NCBI GenBank assembly: GCA_964436635.1
Contig: CAYTDM010000035.1
Location: forward strand, 1 to 13,532
Reading direction: 5' to 3'
Length of the DNA stretch: 13,532 nucleotides
Source of the DNA: DASRQK01 sp964436635
Lineage (GTDB): Bacteria > Bacteroidota > Bacteroidia > Sphingobacteriales > Sphingobacteriaceae
In this document: piece by piece, positions 1 through 7,189 of the stretch
Numbering within the stretch: the stretch's first letter is position 1
How the letters are laid out: each line of letters begins with the position of its first letter
Position numbers and translations under genes: made by a program
The notes under the pieces: model-generated
The model's input: the letters and a program-made list of their open reading frames with translations, nothing else
Told to the model about the DNA's origin: nothing
The model's database searches: none

Positions 1-1
1 C

Positions 2-301
2 ATTCAATTTGCTTATCCTCCATTAGCCTTTGTTTATCCTATCGCTATCGCATTAGTATTGACGATTGTTTTCTTTGGAAAACGTGTTAAAACGAGGTTA
101 CCTTATTTATTAGCAATGTTTGCTGCGGCTGTTATAGGCGCATTAAGTTTATTTAAAATTTTAGGCCTGTTTTCTGAAGAAACGGTCGTTAGTCTGAATG
201 CAATTCCTCTATTTGAATACGATTTAGGATGGGTATTGCCTTCGGCAATTGCTTTTGCGGTTGGGGTCTTAATCGATCGTAATAAAGCAAAAACAGCATA
301 A
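2..301 (+). CDS. brnQ: Branched-chain amino acid transport system II carrier protein, C-terminal part (partial)
   Basis: This is the last 99 residues of an integral membrane carrier; the reading frame is open from the window edge and ends at TAA 299-301. At least three hydrophobic segments are visible: one near residues 8-22, one starting LPYLLAMFAAAVIGAL, and a last one containing LGWVLPSAIAFAVGVL. The C-terminal LGWVLPS pattern followed by a short basic tail (DRNKAKTA) is characteristic of the BrnQ/LIVCS family, which imports leucine, isoleucine and valine with sodium or protons in the inner membrane. A TTG at 59 is an internal codon and not the start. The gene is one of only two intact plus-strand reading frames here and is followed at once by a strong terminator. 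The N-terminal three quarters lie outside the window, so the family call rests on the tail alone. Confidence 0.75.
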   Translation: MQFAYPPLAFVYPIAIALVLTIVFFGKRVKTRLPYLLAMFAAAVIGALSLFKILGLFSEETVVSLNAIPLFEYDLGWVLPSAIAFAVGVLIDRNKAKTA

Positions 302-302
302 A

Positions 303-334
303 AAAAAGAGCTAGTACATCGTACTGGCTCTTTT
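303..334. terminator. Bidirectional Rho-independent terminator
   Basis: The arms 303-317 and 321-334 (AAAGAGCTAGTAC / GTACTGGCTCTTT) form a stem of about 13 bp with one G-T wobble and an ATC loop. The stem is bordered by an A-run on the left and a T-run on the right, so it can end both the plus-strand carrier gene and the convergent minus-strand DUF1508 gene that ends at 373. Confidence 0.88.
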
Positions 335-372
335 AGTTTAATTTGACTGCGTATTCGTAAGTGATAGCAGCA

Positions 373-705
373 TTAAACGGTTTGGTCTTCAACGGTAGCG
401 GAAGCCGCATTGTTCATTACAGATTCGATTCCATTATTTCTTCCTGATTGGCTTTCGTACATTTCACTCGTTCCGATGATTTGTCCATTAGTGGCCTTCA
501 AATTGAAATAAAACTTTCCATTTGAGCTGGTTTTTGAATCAAATTTGTTTTCATCTTGAGAATTTTTACGAACGGAAGCGATGCCATTTTCACAATTCGC
601 TTTCGTGGTATATCCTTCACTGCTCAAAATGTTTTGACCATTATTAGCTACCAAATTAAATTGAAACTCTCCGTTTGTTCTCTTTTTTATAATAAATTTT
701 CCCAT
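373..705 (-). CDS. DUF1508 / YegP-like protein with two repeats
   Basis: The 110-residue soluble protein has two tandem copies of the roughly 50-residue DUF1508 repeat. Copy 1 (about 2-48) contains FIIKKRTNGEFQFNLVANNGQNILSS and NGIASVRKN. Copy 2 (about 50-98) contains SNGKFYFNLKATNGQIIGTS and NGIESVMNN. The pattern of an F-x-F-N-L strand, a NGQ turn, and a Y(T/E)....(N)GI-S-V helix is the signature of the YegP family. The length is usual for the two-repeat form. The molecular function of the family is not established; homologues are small cytosolic proteins. The gene is alone, with 90 nt of very AT-rich leader on its upstream side and the shared terminator just downstream. The ATG at 703-705 is preceded by an A-rich stretch, as is common in Bacteroidota. 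Confidence 0.9.
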   Translation of the reverse strand: MGKFIIKKRTNGEFQFNLVANNGQNILSSEGYTTKANCENGIASVRKNSQDENKFDSKTSSNGKFYFNLKATNGQIIGTSEMYESQSGRNNGIESVMNNAASATVEDQTV

Positions 706-762
706 GGTGTTGAATAATTAAAATGTGAATAGAAGACAATTATTACTTGTATGATATATAAT

Positions 763-770
763 CAAATATA
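763..770 (-). promoter_or_regulatory. Candidate -7 element for the DUF1508 gene
   Basis: On the minus strand this reads TATATTTG, a full match to the Bacteroidota -7 consensus TAnnTTTG, 57 nt upstream of the ATG. No clear -33 TTG is seen, because the DNA immediately upstream is a low-complexity run of repeated AAATAT units (about 765-790). Support is the motif match plus an identical 15-nt context upstream of the oxidase gene (1946-1960). Confidence 0.35.
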
Positions 771-795
771 AATATAAATATAAATTTAAATTAAT

Positions 796-1926
796 TTATT
801 GAATCATTAGCTGTGCTAATTCTTCTCCAATTAATGTGCCAATGGCTACTCCAGTACCAGTCAGCCGAACTCCACAAAACACATGATCGGATAATTGCTT
901 TAGAATCGGGGTGCGTTGAGGCCCCATCCCCATAATTCCGCTCCAACGATGCTCTATTTCTACTGGTTGATTCGGAAGAATCAGGGTTTTTAAATAGAAC
1001 TCCAGCTGCTTTTGTATTTGGTCTGTAAGTCCAAACTCAGTGGTTGTTTCCCCTTCAATGTCTAAGTTTCTCCCGCCCCCAAACAGGATTCTATTGCCCG
1101 TATTTCTGAAGAAATAAAAGCCTTCATCGAAATGGAAGCAGCCTTGGAATGGAACTTTATCAAGAGGCCGAGTGACCAGCACTTGTGCTCTTGCAGGAAC
1201 TACCGGTAAATCGTATAGTTTATTGGTGAAGGCGTTGGTACAGAGCGCCAACTTTTTAGCTGAAAATGAAAAGCCATCCTGTAGTTCAATGTGCACTTTG
1301 TTTGCAGCCTCTTCTACATTTGTTACTTCGCAATTATTTAAAATTGCGACGCCTTTCGATTGTACTAAGCGAACAAATGCCCTCATCATCGCACCAGTAT
1401 GGATATGGCCTTCAAAGGGCGTTTTAATTTGCCCAATGACCGATTCGAAACCGAATGATTCTGTTGAAACTTGAAAGGGATCCGATTTAAATATGGGGTG
1501 TAGCCATTGATTAATTGATTCCATTTGGCTTAAACTGTGTTCCAGGACGGCCCGATCTTGTTCACGGAATAGCTCGTATCCACCATGTTCTTGATATTGA
1601 ATGGTTTGGTCGCCCAAAAGTTTGCGAAGCTTTAATAAACCACGATATCTGCGTTCGACCAAATTATAAATTTCATCCGGATCGTTATTTTGTAAGTATT
1701 GCAGAATTTCAGATAAGGTTCCAAAGCATGCAAAACCTGCATTTTTTGTGCTCGCACCTTCAGGCAGGGCCCCTTTTTCAAGAATTAGAATCTTCGCTTC
1801 TGGGTTTTTCTCTGCCAAATGGTAGGCCGTACTTAGACCAACTATTCCGCTGCCAATAATGACATAATCGACTTGTGAAAAGTAACTGTCGATTTCCCAA
1901 AAACTTAAATTCGAACTATTTAGCAT
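796..1926 (-). CDS. FAD-dependent oxidoreductase, DAO (DadA/glycine oxidase-like) family
   Basis: The 376-residue flavoprotein has an N-terminal Rossmann fold starting at residue 20: DYVIIGSGIVGLSTAYHLAE gives the GxGxxG dinucleotide motif (G25, G27, G30), and E50 at the end of the second strand would bind the ribose. The segment GASTKNAGFACFG (about 57-69) is the family's flavin-proximal motif. The C-terminal WSGIMGMGPQRTPIL and VRLTGTGVAIGTLIGEELAQ close the FAD domain. Members oxidise amines or D-amino acids, with electrons passed to oxygen or the respiratory chain; the substrate here cannot be read from the sequence. There is no signal peptide, and the length fits the family (about 370-400). 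It lies 58 nt downstream of the TauE/SafE gene on the same strand, so it could be a last cistron, but it has its own candidate promoter. A role in sulfur metabolism is not implied. Confidence 0.88.
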   Translation of the reverse strand: MLNSSNLSFWEIDSYFSQVDYVIIGSGIVGLSTAYHLAEKNPEAKILILEKGALPEGASTKNAGFACFGTLSEILQYLQNNDPDEIYNLVERRYRGLLKLRKLLGDQTIQYQEHGGYELFREQDRAVLEHSLSQMESINQWLHPIFKSDPFQVSTESFGFESVIGQIKTPFEGHIHTGAMMRAFVRLVQSKGVAILNNCEVTNVEEAANKVHIELQDGFSFSAKKLALCTNAFTNKLYDLPVVPARAQVLVTRPLDKVPFQGCFHFDEGFYFFRNTGNRILFGGGRNLDIEGETTTEFGLTDQIQKQLEFYLKTLILPNQPVEIEHRWSGIMGMGPQRTPILKQLSDHVFCGVRLTGTGVAIGTLIGEELAQLMIQ

Positions 1927-1951
1927 GTGATGATTCCAAATTCACTATAAT

Positions 1952-1959
1952 CAAATATA
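1952..1959 (-). promoter_or_regulatory. Candidate -7 element for the oxidase gene
   Basis: Minus strand TATATTTG matches TAnnTTTG fully, 25 nt before the ATG at 1926. It sits in a 15-nt sequence identical to that upstream of the DUF1508 gene (757-771). No good -33 TTG is visible. If active, it uncouples the oxidase from the sulfur transporters upstream. Confidence 0.35.
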
Positions 1960-1984
1960 ATGAATTTATATATCTAGCTGACTA

Positions 1985-2803
1985 TCATAGCCAAATTTCT
2001 TTTACAAGGATATAAATTCCCATGATTAACACAAAGACTCCAAATGCGGGTTTTAGTTTGTTACTGTCAACGAATTTTGAAAGGTAGGAACCGATGAATA
2101 TTCCTACGATAGACAAGGCCGTTAGCGAAATAAGAAAAAGCCAATCTAAGTTCGGGCCACCTAATTCTCCCGTGAAACCAATGAGTGATTTGGCGGCAAC
2201 GATGACCAACGATGTGCCGACGGCTTCTTTCATAGGAAGTTTTGACAAAATGACAAGTGCTGGAATAATTAAGAATCCTCCACCTGCACCCACTAAGCCC
2301 GTTAATGCTCCAACCAATAATCCTTCTACTAATATGAGTGGATAATTAAATTTTTGTCCACCTGATTGTTCACCTGTTTGTTCACCGAAAGTTGAATCGG
2401 GCGTTGACTTGCTTTTCTTCAACATTGAATAGGCTGCAGCCACCATTAAAATTGCGAACAGCACCATAAGGAAAAGATCCTTGGTTATTTCAAGATTTCC
2501 AATCGTTCCGAGTTGATTGGGGATGGCAGGTAAGACATACTTTCGGGTTAAATAAACAGCAAAGATGGATGGCACTCCAAATACGAGCGCTGTTTTTATA
2601 TTCACCAAGCCTTTTTTAAAGTAAGTAAAAGACCCAACTACGCTGGTCGCTCCTACGATAAATAGGGAGTATGCAGTAGCAGTAACGGGCAAAACACCAA
2701 ACAAATAAACCAGCACAGGCACCGTAAGTATGCTTCCACCTCCACCAATTAAGCCTAATAAAACGCCGATGAATATGGCAGCTAAGTATCCAAATATTTC
2801 CAT
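1985..2803 (-). CDS. TauE/SafE (TSUP) family membrane exporter, probable sulfur-anion permease
   Basis: The 272-residue polytopic protein has two homologous halves. The first half starts IFIGVLLGLIGGGGSILTVPVLVY and the second (about 158 on) GLLVGALTGLVGAGGGFLIIPALVIL; the duplicated G-L-(I/V)-G-x-G-G-(S/G) hairpin motif defines the TSUP/DUF81 family. About eight membrane segments are evident, with a polar linker around residues 130-150 (SKSTPDSTFGEQTGEQSGGQ). Known members export sulfite, sulfoacetate or related anions, and a tauE gene is part of the staphylococcal cst sulfide-detoxification operon. Here the gene follows the two YeeE/YedE genes with gaps of 26 and 16 nt, so it is probably the third cistron of the unit starting at 3817. 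Export of sulfite or thiosulfate is inferred from that context; the exact substrate is not determined. Confidence 0.88.
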   Translation of the reverse strand: MEIFGYLAAIFIGVLLGLIGGGGSILTVPVLVYLFGVLPVTATAYSLFIVGATSVVGSFTYFKKGLVNIKTALVFGVPSIFAVYLTRKYVLPAIPNQLGTIGNLEITKDLFLMVLFAILMVAAAYSMLKKSKSTPDSTFGEQTGEQSGGQKFNYPLILVEGLLVGALTGLVGAGGGFLIIPALVILSKLPMKEAVGTSLVIVAAKSLIGFTGELGGPNLDWLFLISLTALSIVGIFIGSYLSKFVDSNKLKPAFGVFVLIMGIYILVKEIWL

Positions 2804-2829
2804 TTTATTTAATTATCTAAATAGAACGA

Positions 2830-3243
2830 TTAATGAGGTAATTTATCTTTTAATAAACCATATAACCAGGTTCCAGCTACTGCACTCACTAATACGACGA
2901 TCATCGGCAAGTATCCTGCACCTGTCAATACGAATATCGGTCCTGGACAAGCACCAGCTAAGGCCCAACCTAATCCAAATATAACACCTCCCAGCATGTA
3001 TTTAGTAAAGGATTTCTCTTTTTCTGGTATGACAATGGTTTTGTTTTCAATGTCTTTAACCTGTTTTCTTTTAATTATTTGTACCAGCACGATTCCTGTG
3101 GCCAAAGCAGTTCCCATTAAACCAAACATATGGATAGATTGAAAATTAAACATCTCATAGATTCTAAACCAAGATGCAGCCTCAGATTTGTACATTAATA
3201 TGCCGAAGAATACTCCAACTACGATAAAAGCGATATTTTTCAT
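2830..3243 (-). CDS. YeeE/YedE-type sulfur transporter, half-size C-terminal-like protein (DUF6691 type)
   Basis: The 137-residue membrane protein has about four hydrophobic segments (near 4-18, 38-56, 83-98, 105-130). The conserved reentrant motif GLGWALAGACPGPIF contains a single cysteine, C99. In the YeeE/YedE (TsuA) family such G-x-C-(P/S/T)-G cysteines lie along the pore and relay thiosulfate by transient S-S interaction. It is about half the size of full-length TsuA and is encoded directly after another half-size member (16-nt gap), so the two products probably form one pore as a heteromer. It has no extra domain and no signal peptide apart from the first membrane helix. The transported species (thiosulfate, sulfane sulfur or other) is inferred from the family and the neighbours. 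Confidence 0.87.
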   Translation of the reverse strand: MKNIAFIVVGVFFGILMYKSEAASWFRIYEMFNFQSIHMFGLMGTALATGIVLVQIIKRKQVKDIENKTIVIPEKEKSFTKYMLGGVIFGLGWALAGACPGPIFVLTGAGYLPMIVVLVSAVAGTWLYGLLKDKLPH

Positions 3244-3259
3244 GATATGATGCGCTAAA

Positions 3260-3817
3260 TTAAAAGATAAGTGGGAAAATGAGGTGCACCATGATGATGC
3301 CTCCTATAAAGAATCCAATGGTAGCGATCAGCGAGGGTAGTTGAAGATTGCTGATACCAGAAATAGAGTGACCCGAGGTGCAACCTCCTGCATATCGTGC
3401 TCCAAATCCTACTAAAAGACCTCCAATGATTAAAATTGCGAAAGTTTTCGGATTTTTCAGTGTATCTTTTCCAAATAATTCAGTGGGCACATAATCCGAG
3501 CCGGCACTTTGAATTCCCATGGCTTCTAATTGAATGATGGTTTGTGGATTTAGCTCCGGCGATTGTCCCGCTCCCAAATAATTTGCGGCGATAAAGCCGC
3601 CGATCATAGCGCCTAATACTACAAAAAGATTCCATTTTTGACTTCGCCAATCAAAATTGAAAAATTCCACTGTTTTTCCTGCTCCACAGAGGGTACAAGC
3701 AGTTCTTAGGTTTGAAGACATCCCAAAATTTCTTCCTAAATACAGCAACACAAACATGGTTCCTGCGATTAAAGGCCCACTCACATACCAGGGCCAAGGC
3801 GACAATAAAAATTCCAT
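3260..3817 (-). CDS. YeeE/YedE-type sulfur transporter, half-size N-terminal-like protein
   Basis: The 185-residue membrane protein has an initial segment (12-28), then RTACTLCGAGKTVEFF with C41 and C44, further helices near 63-82, 125-142 and 155-182, and the family hallmark GARYAGGCTSGHSISGIS with C146. The GGCTSGHSISG loop is the classic YeeE/YedE pore motif, implicated in passing thiosulfate or sulfane sulfur through the membrane. A polar loop of about 40 residues (83-123) separates the halves. It is the first cistron of a likely three-gene unit with the second half-size gene and the TauE/SafE gene. The start at 3817 is preceded by an A-rich leader and, 47 nt further up, by the GTTAC-N4-GTTAC operator candidate. 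With three cysteines in conserved positions the protein looks intact. Confidence 0.9.
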   Translation of the reverse strand: MEFLLSPWPWYVSGPLIAGTMFVLLYLGRNFGMSSNLRTACTLCGAGKTVEFFNFDWRSQKWNLFVVLGAMIGGFIAANYLGAGQSPELNPQTIIQLEAMGIQSAGSDYVPTELFGKDTLKNPKTFAILIIGGLLVGFGARYAGGCTSGHSISGISNLQLPSLIATIGFFIGGIIMVHLIFPLIF

Positions 3818-3834
3818 ATTCTACTAATTTTGTG

Positions 3835-3878
3835 CAAAAGTCAGGAACTTTATTGATAGCTTCAGTTACATATGTTAC
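3835..3878 (-). promoter_or_regulatory. Candidate activator-dependent promoter of the YeeE/YedE-TauE unit (dyad operator plus -7 element)
   Basis: On the plus strand GTTAC-ATAT-GTTAC lies at 3865-3878. It pairs in 6 of 7 positions as a dyad, with the ideal form GTAAC-N4-GTTAC. Exactly 22 nt closer to the gene (3835-3842), the minus strand reads GACTTTTG, 5 of 6 fixed positions of TAnnTTTG. Taking the transcription start about 5 nt beyond the -7 element, the dyad centre lies at about -41.5, as for class II Crp/Fnr activation. The same arrangement and spacing occur upstream of the CstB-like gene (9717-9760), and both share the flanking text TGTTACACA-(A)-GAAAG. Binding by the neighbouring Crp/Fnr protein is inference. 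Confidence 0.55.
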
Positions 3879-3911
3879 ACAGAAAGACGTTCATTTAGCA
3901 GGGCCAATTGC

Positions 3912-4550
3912 TTATTTTAGTAGGATTTCTAAACTATTTCGATTTAATTTAATTCGTCCTTCATTTTCCAGCGCTTTTAATAAGCGCGATATGACCACGC
4001 GAGAGGTGTTTAATTCTTTCGCTATATCTTGATGTGTTTTTTGGACGATCGGGCTGTTTTCAATCTTGCTCTTTTCAAAAAGGTAATTCAACAAGCGGTC
4101 TTTCATATCCATAAATGCGATGGTATCCACAGCATTTAATAACTCATTAAATCGATTATTATAACTTTCAAACACAAATGCCATCCAAGATTTATAAGTT
4201 CCGATCCATGCGGCCATTTTTTGGACTGGTATCATGAGGATCACTCCAGGGACTTCACCAATTGCACGTATTTCACTTTGCTTTTCACCCAGGCAACAGG
4301 TCATTGACATCGCACAGGTATCTCCTCGTTCTAAATAGTACAGCAATAATTCTCCACTATCAAAGTCTTCACGCATCACCTTTACTGCGCCAGACAATAG
4401 CAAGGGCATAGTCTTTATGTATTGATTATAATCGATTATTACATCTCCTTCCTTAAACTCTACCGCTTTTGCGGTGGACAAAATTTCATCCAATAGTTCT
4501 GGTTCAAAGGTAGTTCCGTAAGCCTTTAATAATAATTCTCGCACATCCAT
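3912..4550 (-). CDS. Crp/Fnr family transcriptional regulator with a sensor-domain cysteine cluster
   Basis: The 212-residue protein has an N-terminal cyclic-nucleotide-binding-type beta-roll (about 20-115), a dimerisation helix (about 117-150) and a C-terminal winged helix-turn-helix (about 155-212). The HTH is THQDIAKELNTSRVVISRLLKALE (172-195). The position that carries the glutamate of E. coli CRP (SRETVGR) is valine here (SRVVISR), so a TGTGA-type site is not expected. The region that in CRP holds the cAMP phosphate-binding residues instead reads GDTCAMSMTCCLGEKQSEIRA, with cysteines C79, C85 and C86, so cAMP binding is unlikely. There are no N-terminal FNR-type iron-sulfur cysteines. 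The gene sits between the dioxygenase unit and the transporter unit, both preceded by similar dyads, so it is the probable local activator. A thiol-based signal (persulfide, redox or metal) is inference. Confidence 0.9.
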   Translation of the reverse strand: MDVRELLLKAYGTTFEPELLDEILSTAKAVEFKEGDVIIDYNQYIKTMPLLLSGAVKVMREDFDSGELLLYYLERGDTCAMSMTCCLGEKQSEIRAIGEVPGVILMIPVQKMAAWIGTYKSWMAFVFESYNNRFNELLNAVDTIAFMDMKDRLLNYLFEKSKIENSPIVQKTHQDIAKELNTSRVVISRLLKALENEGRIKLNRNSLEILLK

Positions 4551-4567
4551 GTTTCTTGCTGTTTATA

Positions 4568-4575
4568 CAAATTTA
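4568..4575 (-). promoter_or_regulatory. Candidate promoter (-7 element) for the Crp/Fnr regulator gene
   Basis: Minus strand TAAATTTG matches TAnnTTTG fully, 17 nt upstream of the ATG at 4550. A TGTG (3 of 4 with TTTG) lies about 19 nt further upstream, at a plausible -33 distance. The GTAAC-type dyad is absent from this leader. Further up, 4628-4640 holds a different dyad (TTTTG-GCG-CAAAA), about -70 from the expected start. The regulator may therefore be expressed independently of its presumed targets. Confidence 0.4.
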
Positions 4576-4652
4576 ATGAATTTTTTGCAGACTCACATGG
4601 GGCTGGTTTTTCCGAATTATAGGCGCTTTTTGGCGCAAAACTAAAGAGCATG

Positions 4653-7166
4653 TTAATCGGCTATGTACCGTTGTTTTTTAATCCGTTTATAAATTTCAAA
4701 CCACAAAACGGCGATTGCGGCAGCAATAAATGAAACCCCTAAATTTTCAACGTTCAGCGCACTTACTTGAAAGAAATCAGCGAAAATTGGAACATATAAA
4801 ATAGAGCATAGTAAGAAAATAGTCAATCCAATTATAATGGGAAATAGATTGTTTTTATATCTAAAACTTTCTATAATGCTGTATTTAAAAGAACGGTTGG
4901 TTAAACTTAATAGAATATTCGCAAAAATCAAGGTAGAAAATACCATGGCGCGCGTCGTTTTTTCATCGCTCCCTTGCATGACAGCAAATTGGTAAATCCC
5001 TAAAACTCCAGCCGTAATAATTAAACCTTGGATAATACTGATCAATAATTCTCTTTGATTTAAGAACGTATCGGTTAATTTCCTTGGCTTTTGCTGCATA
5101 GTGCCTTTTTCCATGGGCTCATTTTCATAGACAATCGAGCAGGTTGGCCCCATAATTAATTCTAAAAATATCACATGTACGGGCGTGAAAATATTCGGAT
5201 AGATCCAGCCTAAGAATAGGGGTAAAGATACTGTTAAGATGATGGGAATATGGATGGAAATAATGTATTGAACAGCCTTTTTTATGTTGCTATAAATTCT
5301 TCTTCCTGCCGCGATACCCACCACTAATTTATCTAAATCATCGTTTATAATGACTAATGAGGCCGCCGCTTTCGCAATTTCTGTTCCTTTACTTCCCATT
5401 GCTACTCCGATATGAGCCGCTTTTAATGCCGGTGCATCATTCACCCCGTCACCGAGCATGGCTACAATTTCGTCGTCTCGTTTTAGGGCATTGACCATTT
5501 TTAATTTTGCTTCGGGGAACATCCGTGTAAAGAGGGTGGTTTTTCTAGAAATTTCTATTAATTCAGATTCTGAATGGTGAATTATTTCGCTTCCATTAAT
5601 CGCTGGGTTGCGGTTTACGATGCCGGCTTGCTGCGCAATGGCATTGGTCGTATCTTCATTATCGCCTGTGATTACCTTTACCTTAATGCCGGCATTATAA
5701 ATGTGTTGGAACACTTCTTGAATTCCATGTTTTGGCGGGTCATAAAACACGGTAAATCCTAAAAATTCGAATGCAAAATCTTGTTGTTGATCTGGAAAAT
5801 CATTGCCTTCAAAGGTTGCTTTGGCGACCCCTAAAAGTCGAAAACCTTGTTTCCCAAACTCTTTAATCTTTTGGCGCAAGTTCTCTTTTTCTGACTCAGC
5901 TAAATTAGAGGCGTTCAGAATCGCCTCGGGTGCACCCTTTGCAGCGATGATTCGTGTTCCTTCTTTGTTTTCAAAAATATGGGTCATCATAGGCGGCTTC
6001 CCTTCTAAAGGGTACTCATGAATCATGTTAAAGACTTTACGCTGATCATGTTGTGAATGGGTCTTTTCATACACTTGGTGGATGGTTTTTTCCATGGGGT
6101 CAAAAGGCACAGGTTCGCTGCTCCACATGGCGTATTGAATGATCTCCGAAAGTTCTTCTGCATGAAACTCCGACGGTTCGTAAATTTTATTTGTACGGAA
6201 ATTAAACAAAGAGTTCAATTGCATTGAATTTTCAGTAATGGTGCCCGTTTTGTCTGTACAAATGACCGTGGTGCTGCCCAAGGTTTCTACCACATTGCTT
6301 CGCTTAATAATAATGCCTTCCTGCATTAATTTCCAAGCGCCTAAAGCCATGAAGGTCGTGAATGCGACTGGAATTTCTTCAGGTAAAATGGACATGGCTA
6401 AGGTAAGTCCTGTTAGTAAACTTGCGATAAAATCCCCACTTTGCCAATAACTATACCCCCAAATCATTGCAAAAACGATGGCGCCGATAATGGCCATGCC
6501 TTTAACAAATTTGGTAATTTGCTTTTGCAAAGGGGATTGCTCTTCTTGGATATCCTGAATCGACTTGCCAATTTTGCCAATCTTGGTTTCATTGCCGATA
6601 GTTTGCACCTCGAACACGGCCAATCCTGATACAACCAGGGTTCCACTGTAAACCGCATTATGTTCGGGGTCTGGACTTTTAAATACCGAATACGTTTCAC
6701 CCGTTAAGGAGGATTCATTCACCGAAAAATCATTGCTATGCACAATAATCCCGTCCGCATTAATCATCTTCCCTTCTTCTATAATGCATAAATCCCCGAT
6801 CGCAATTTCATGCGTGGGGATTTGAACGACTTTTGAATTCCGTATGACTGAACTCAGTGGTTCGGTCAATTTTTCCAAGGCTTCTAATGCCTTTTTACTT
6901 CGGTTATCTTGATAAAATGAGATTGCAGAAACCGCCACAATCGCAATAAACATGAACCCTGCCTCTGCGTAATCTTCCACTATGAGATAGATAATGGTAA
7001 TCGCAAAAAGCAAAATTAACATGGGCTCTTTTAAAATATCACCCAAAAGTTGCAACCAGGAGTTTTTATGCGTTGCGTTCCATTTATTGAGTCCATGTTT
7101 TTTTTTGGATTCAATAACCTGTTCTTCTGTTAAGCCGGTTAGGTGTTTTGGGAAATTATAAGACAT
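4653..7166 (-). CDS. P-type cation-translocating ATPase, P2-like, ion specificity unclear
   Basis: The 837-residue pump has all the catalytic landmarks. These are an N-terminal cation-ATPase domain (LTGLTEEQVIESKKKHGLN), the actuator motif SLTGET (TGE at 155-157), the M4 motif LPEEIP (262-266), the phosphorylated D305 in CTDKTGT, nucleotide-domain KGAPE (410-414), GDN near 501 and the hinge GDGVNDAP (572-579), followed by four to six C-terminal helices. Size and order fit P2 ATPases of the PacL/Ca2+ type. The ion-site residues deviate: in M5 the SERCA N768/E771 positions are H639 and a hydrophobic residue (YIISIHIPII), and in M6 the NLVTDG segment is ELIMGP (E669, with G673 in place of D800). 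Calcium transport is therefore doubtful. The gene lies in line with the sulfur genes but 73 nt from the preceding reading frame, so co-transcription is possible, not shown. Confidence 0.93.
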   Translation of the reverse strand: MSYNFPKHLTGLTEEQVIESKKKHGLNKWNATHKNSWLQLLGDILKEPMLILLFAITIIYLIVEDYAEAGFMFIAIVAVSAISFYQDNRSKKALEALEKLTEPLSSVIRNSKVVQIPTHEIAIGDLCIIEEGKMINADGIIVHSNDFSVNESSLTGETYSVFKSPDPEHNAVYSGTLVVSGLAVFEVQTIGNETKIGKIGKSIQDIQEEQSPLQKQITKFVKGMAIIGAIVFAMIWGYSYWQSGDFIASLLTGLTLAMSILPEEIPVAFTTFMALGAWKLMQEGIIIKRSNVVETLGSTTVICTDKTGTITENSMQLNSLFNFRTNKIYEPSEFHAEELSEIIQYAMWSSEPVPFDPMEKTIHQVYEKTHSQHDQRKVFNMIHEYPLEGKPPMMTHIFENKEGTRIIAAKGAPEAILNASNLAESEKENLRQKIKEFGKQGFRLLGVAKATFEGNDFPDQQQDFAFEFLGFTVFYDPPKHGIQEVFQHIYNAGIKVKVITGDNEDTTNAIAQQAGIVNRNPAINGSEIIHHSESELIEISRKTTLFTRMFPEAKLKMVNALKRDDEIVAMLGDGVNDAPALKAAHIGVAMGSKGTEIAKAAASLVIINDDLDKLVVGIAAGRRIYSNIKKAVQYIISIHIPIILTVSLPLFLGWIYPNIFTPVHVIFLELIMGPTCSIVYENEPMEKGTMQQKPRKLTDTFLNQRELLISIIQGLIITAGVLGIYQFAVMQGSDEKTTRAMVFSTLIFANILLSLTNRSFKYSIIESFRYKNNLFPIIIGLTIFLLCSILYVPIFADFFQVSALNVENLGVSFIAAAIAVLWFEIYKRIKKQRYIAD

Positions 7167-7189
7167 ACGGAATGTTTCGATTTATACAT

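Noticed and set aside
763..795. AAATAT tandem repeats as a possible CRISPR-like or repeat array
   Set aside because: Simple low-complexity AT repeat, too short and with no spacers; it is promoter-region composition.
1172..1859. Plus-strand reading frames of 100 and 114 residues opposite the oxidase gene
   Set aside because: They are antisense shadows of a well-supported flavoprotein gene, with no start context or recognisable motif.
2059..2075. GTTAC-TGTC-AACGA near the end of the TauE/SafE gene as a third operator
   Set aside because: It is inside a coding sequence, the second arm does not match, and no -7 element follows at 22 nt.
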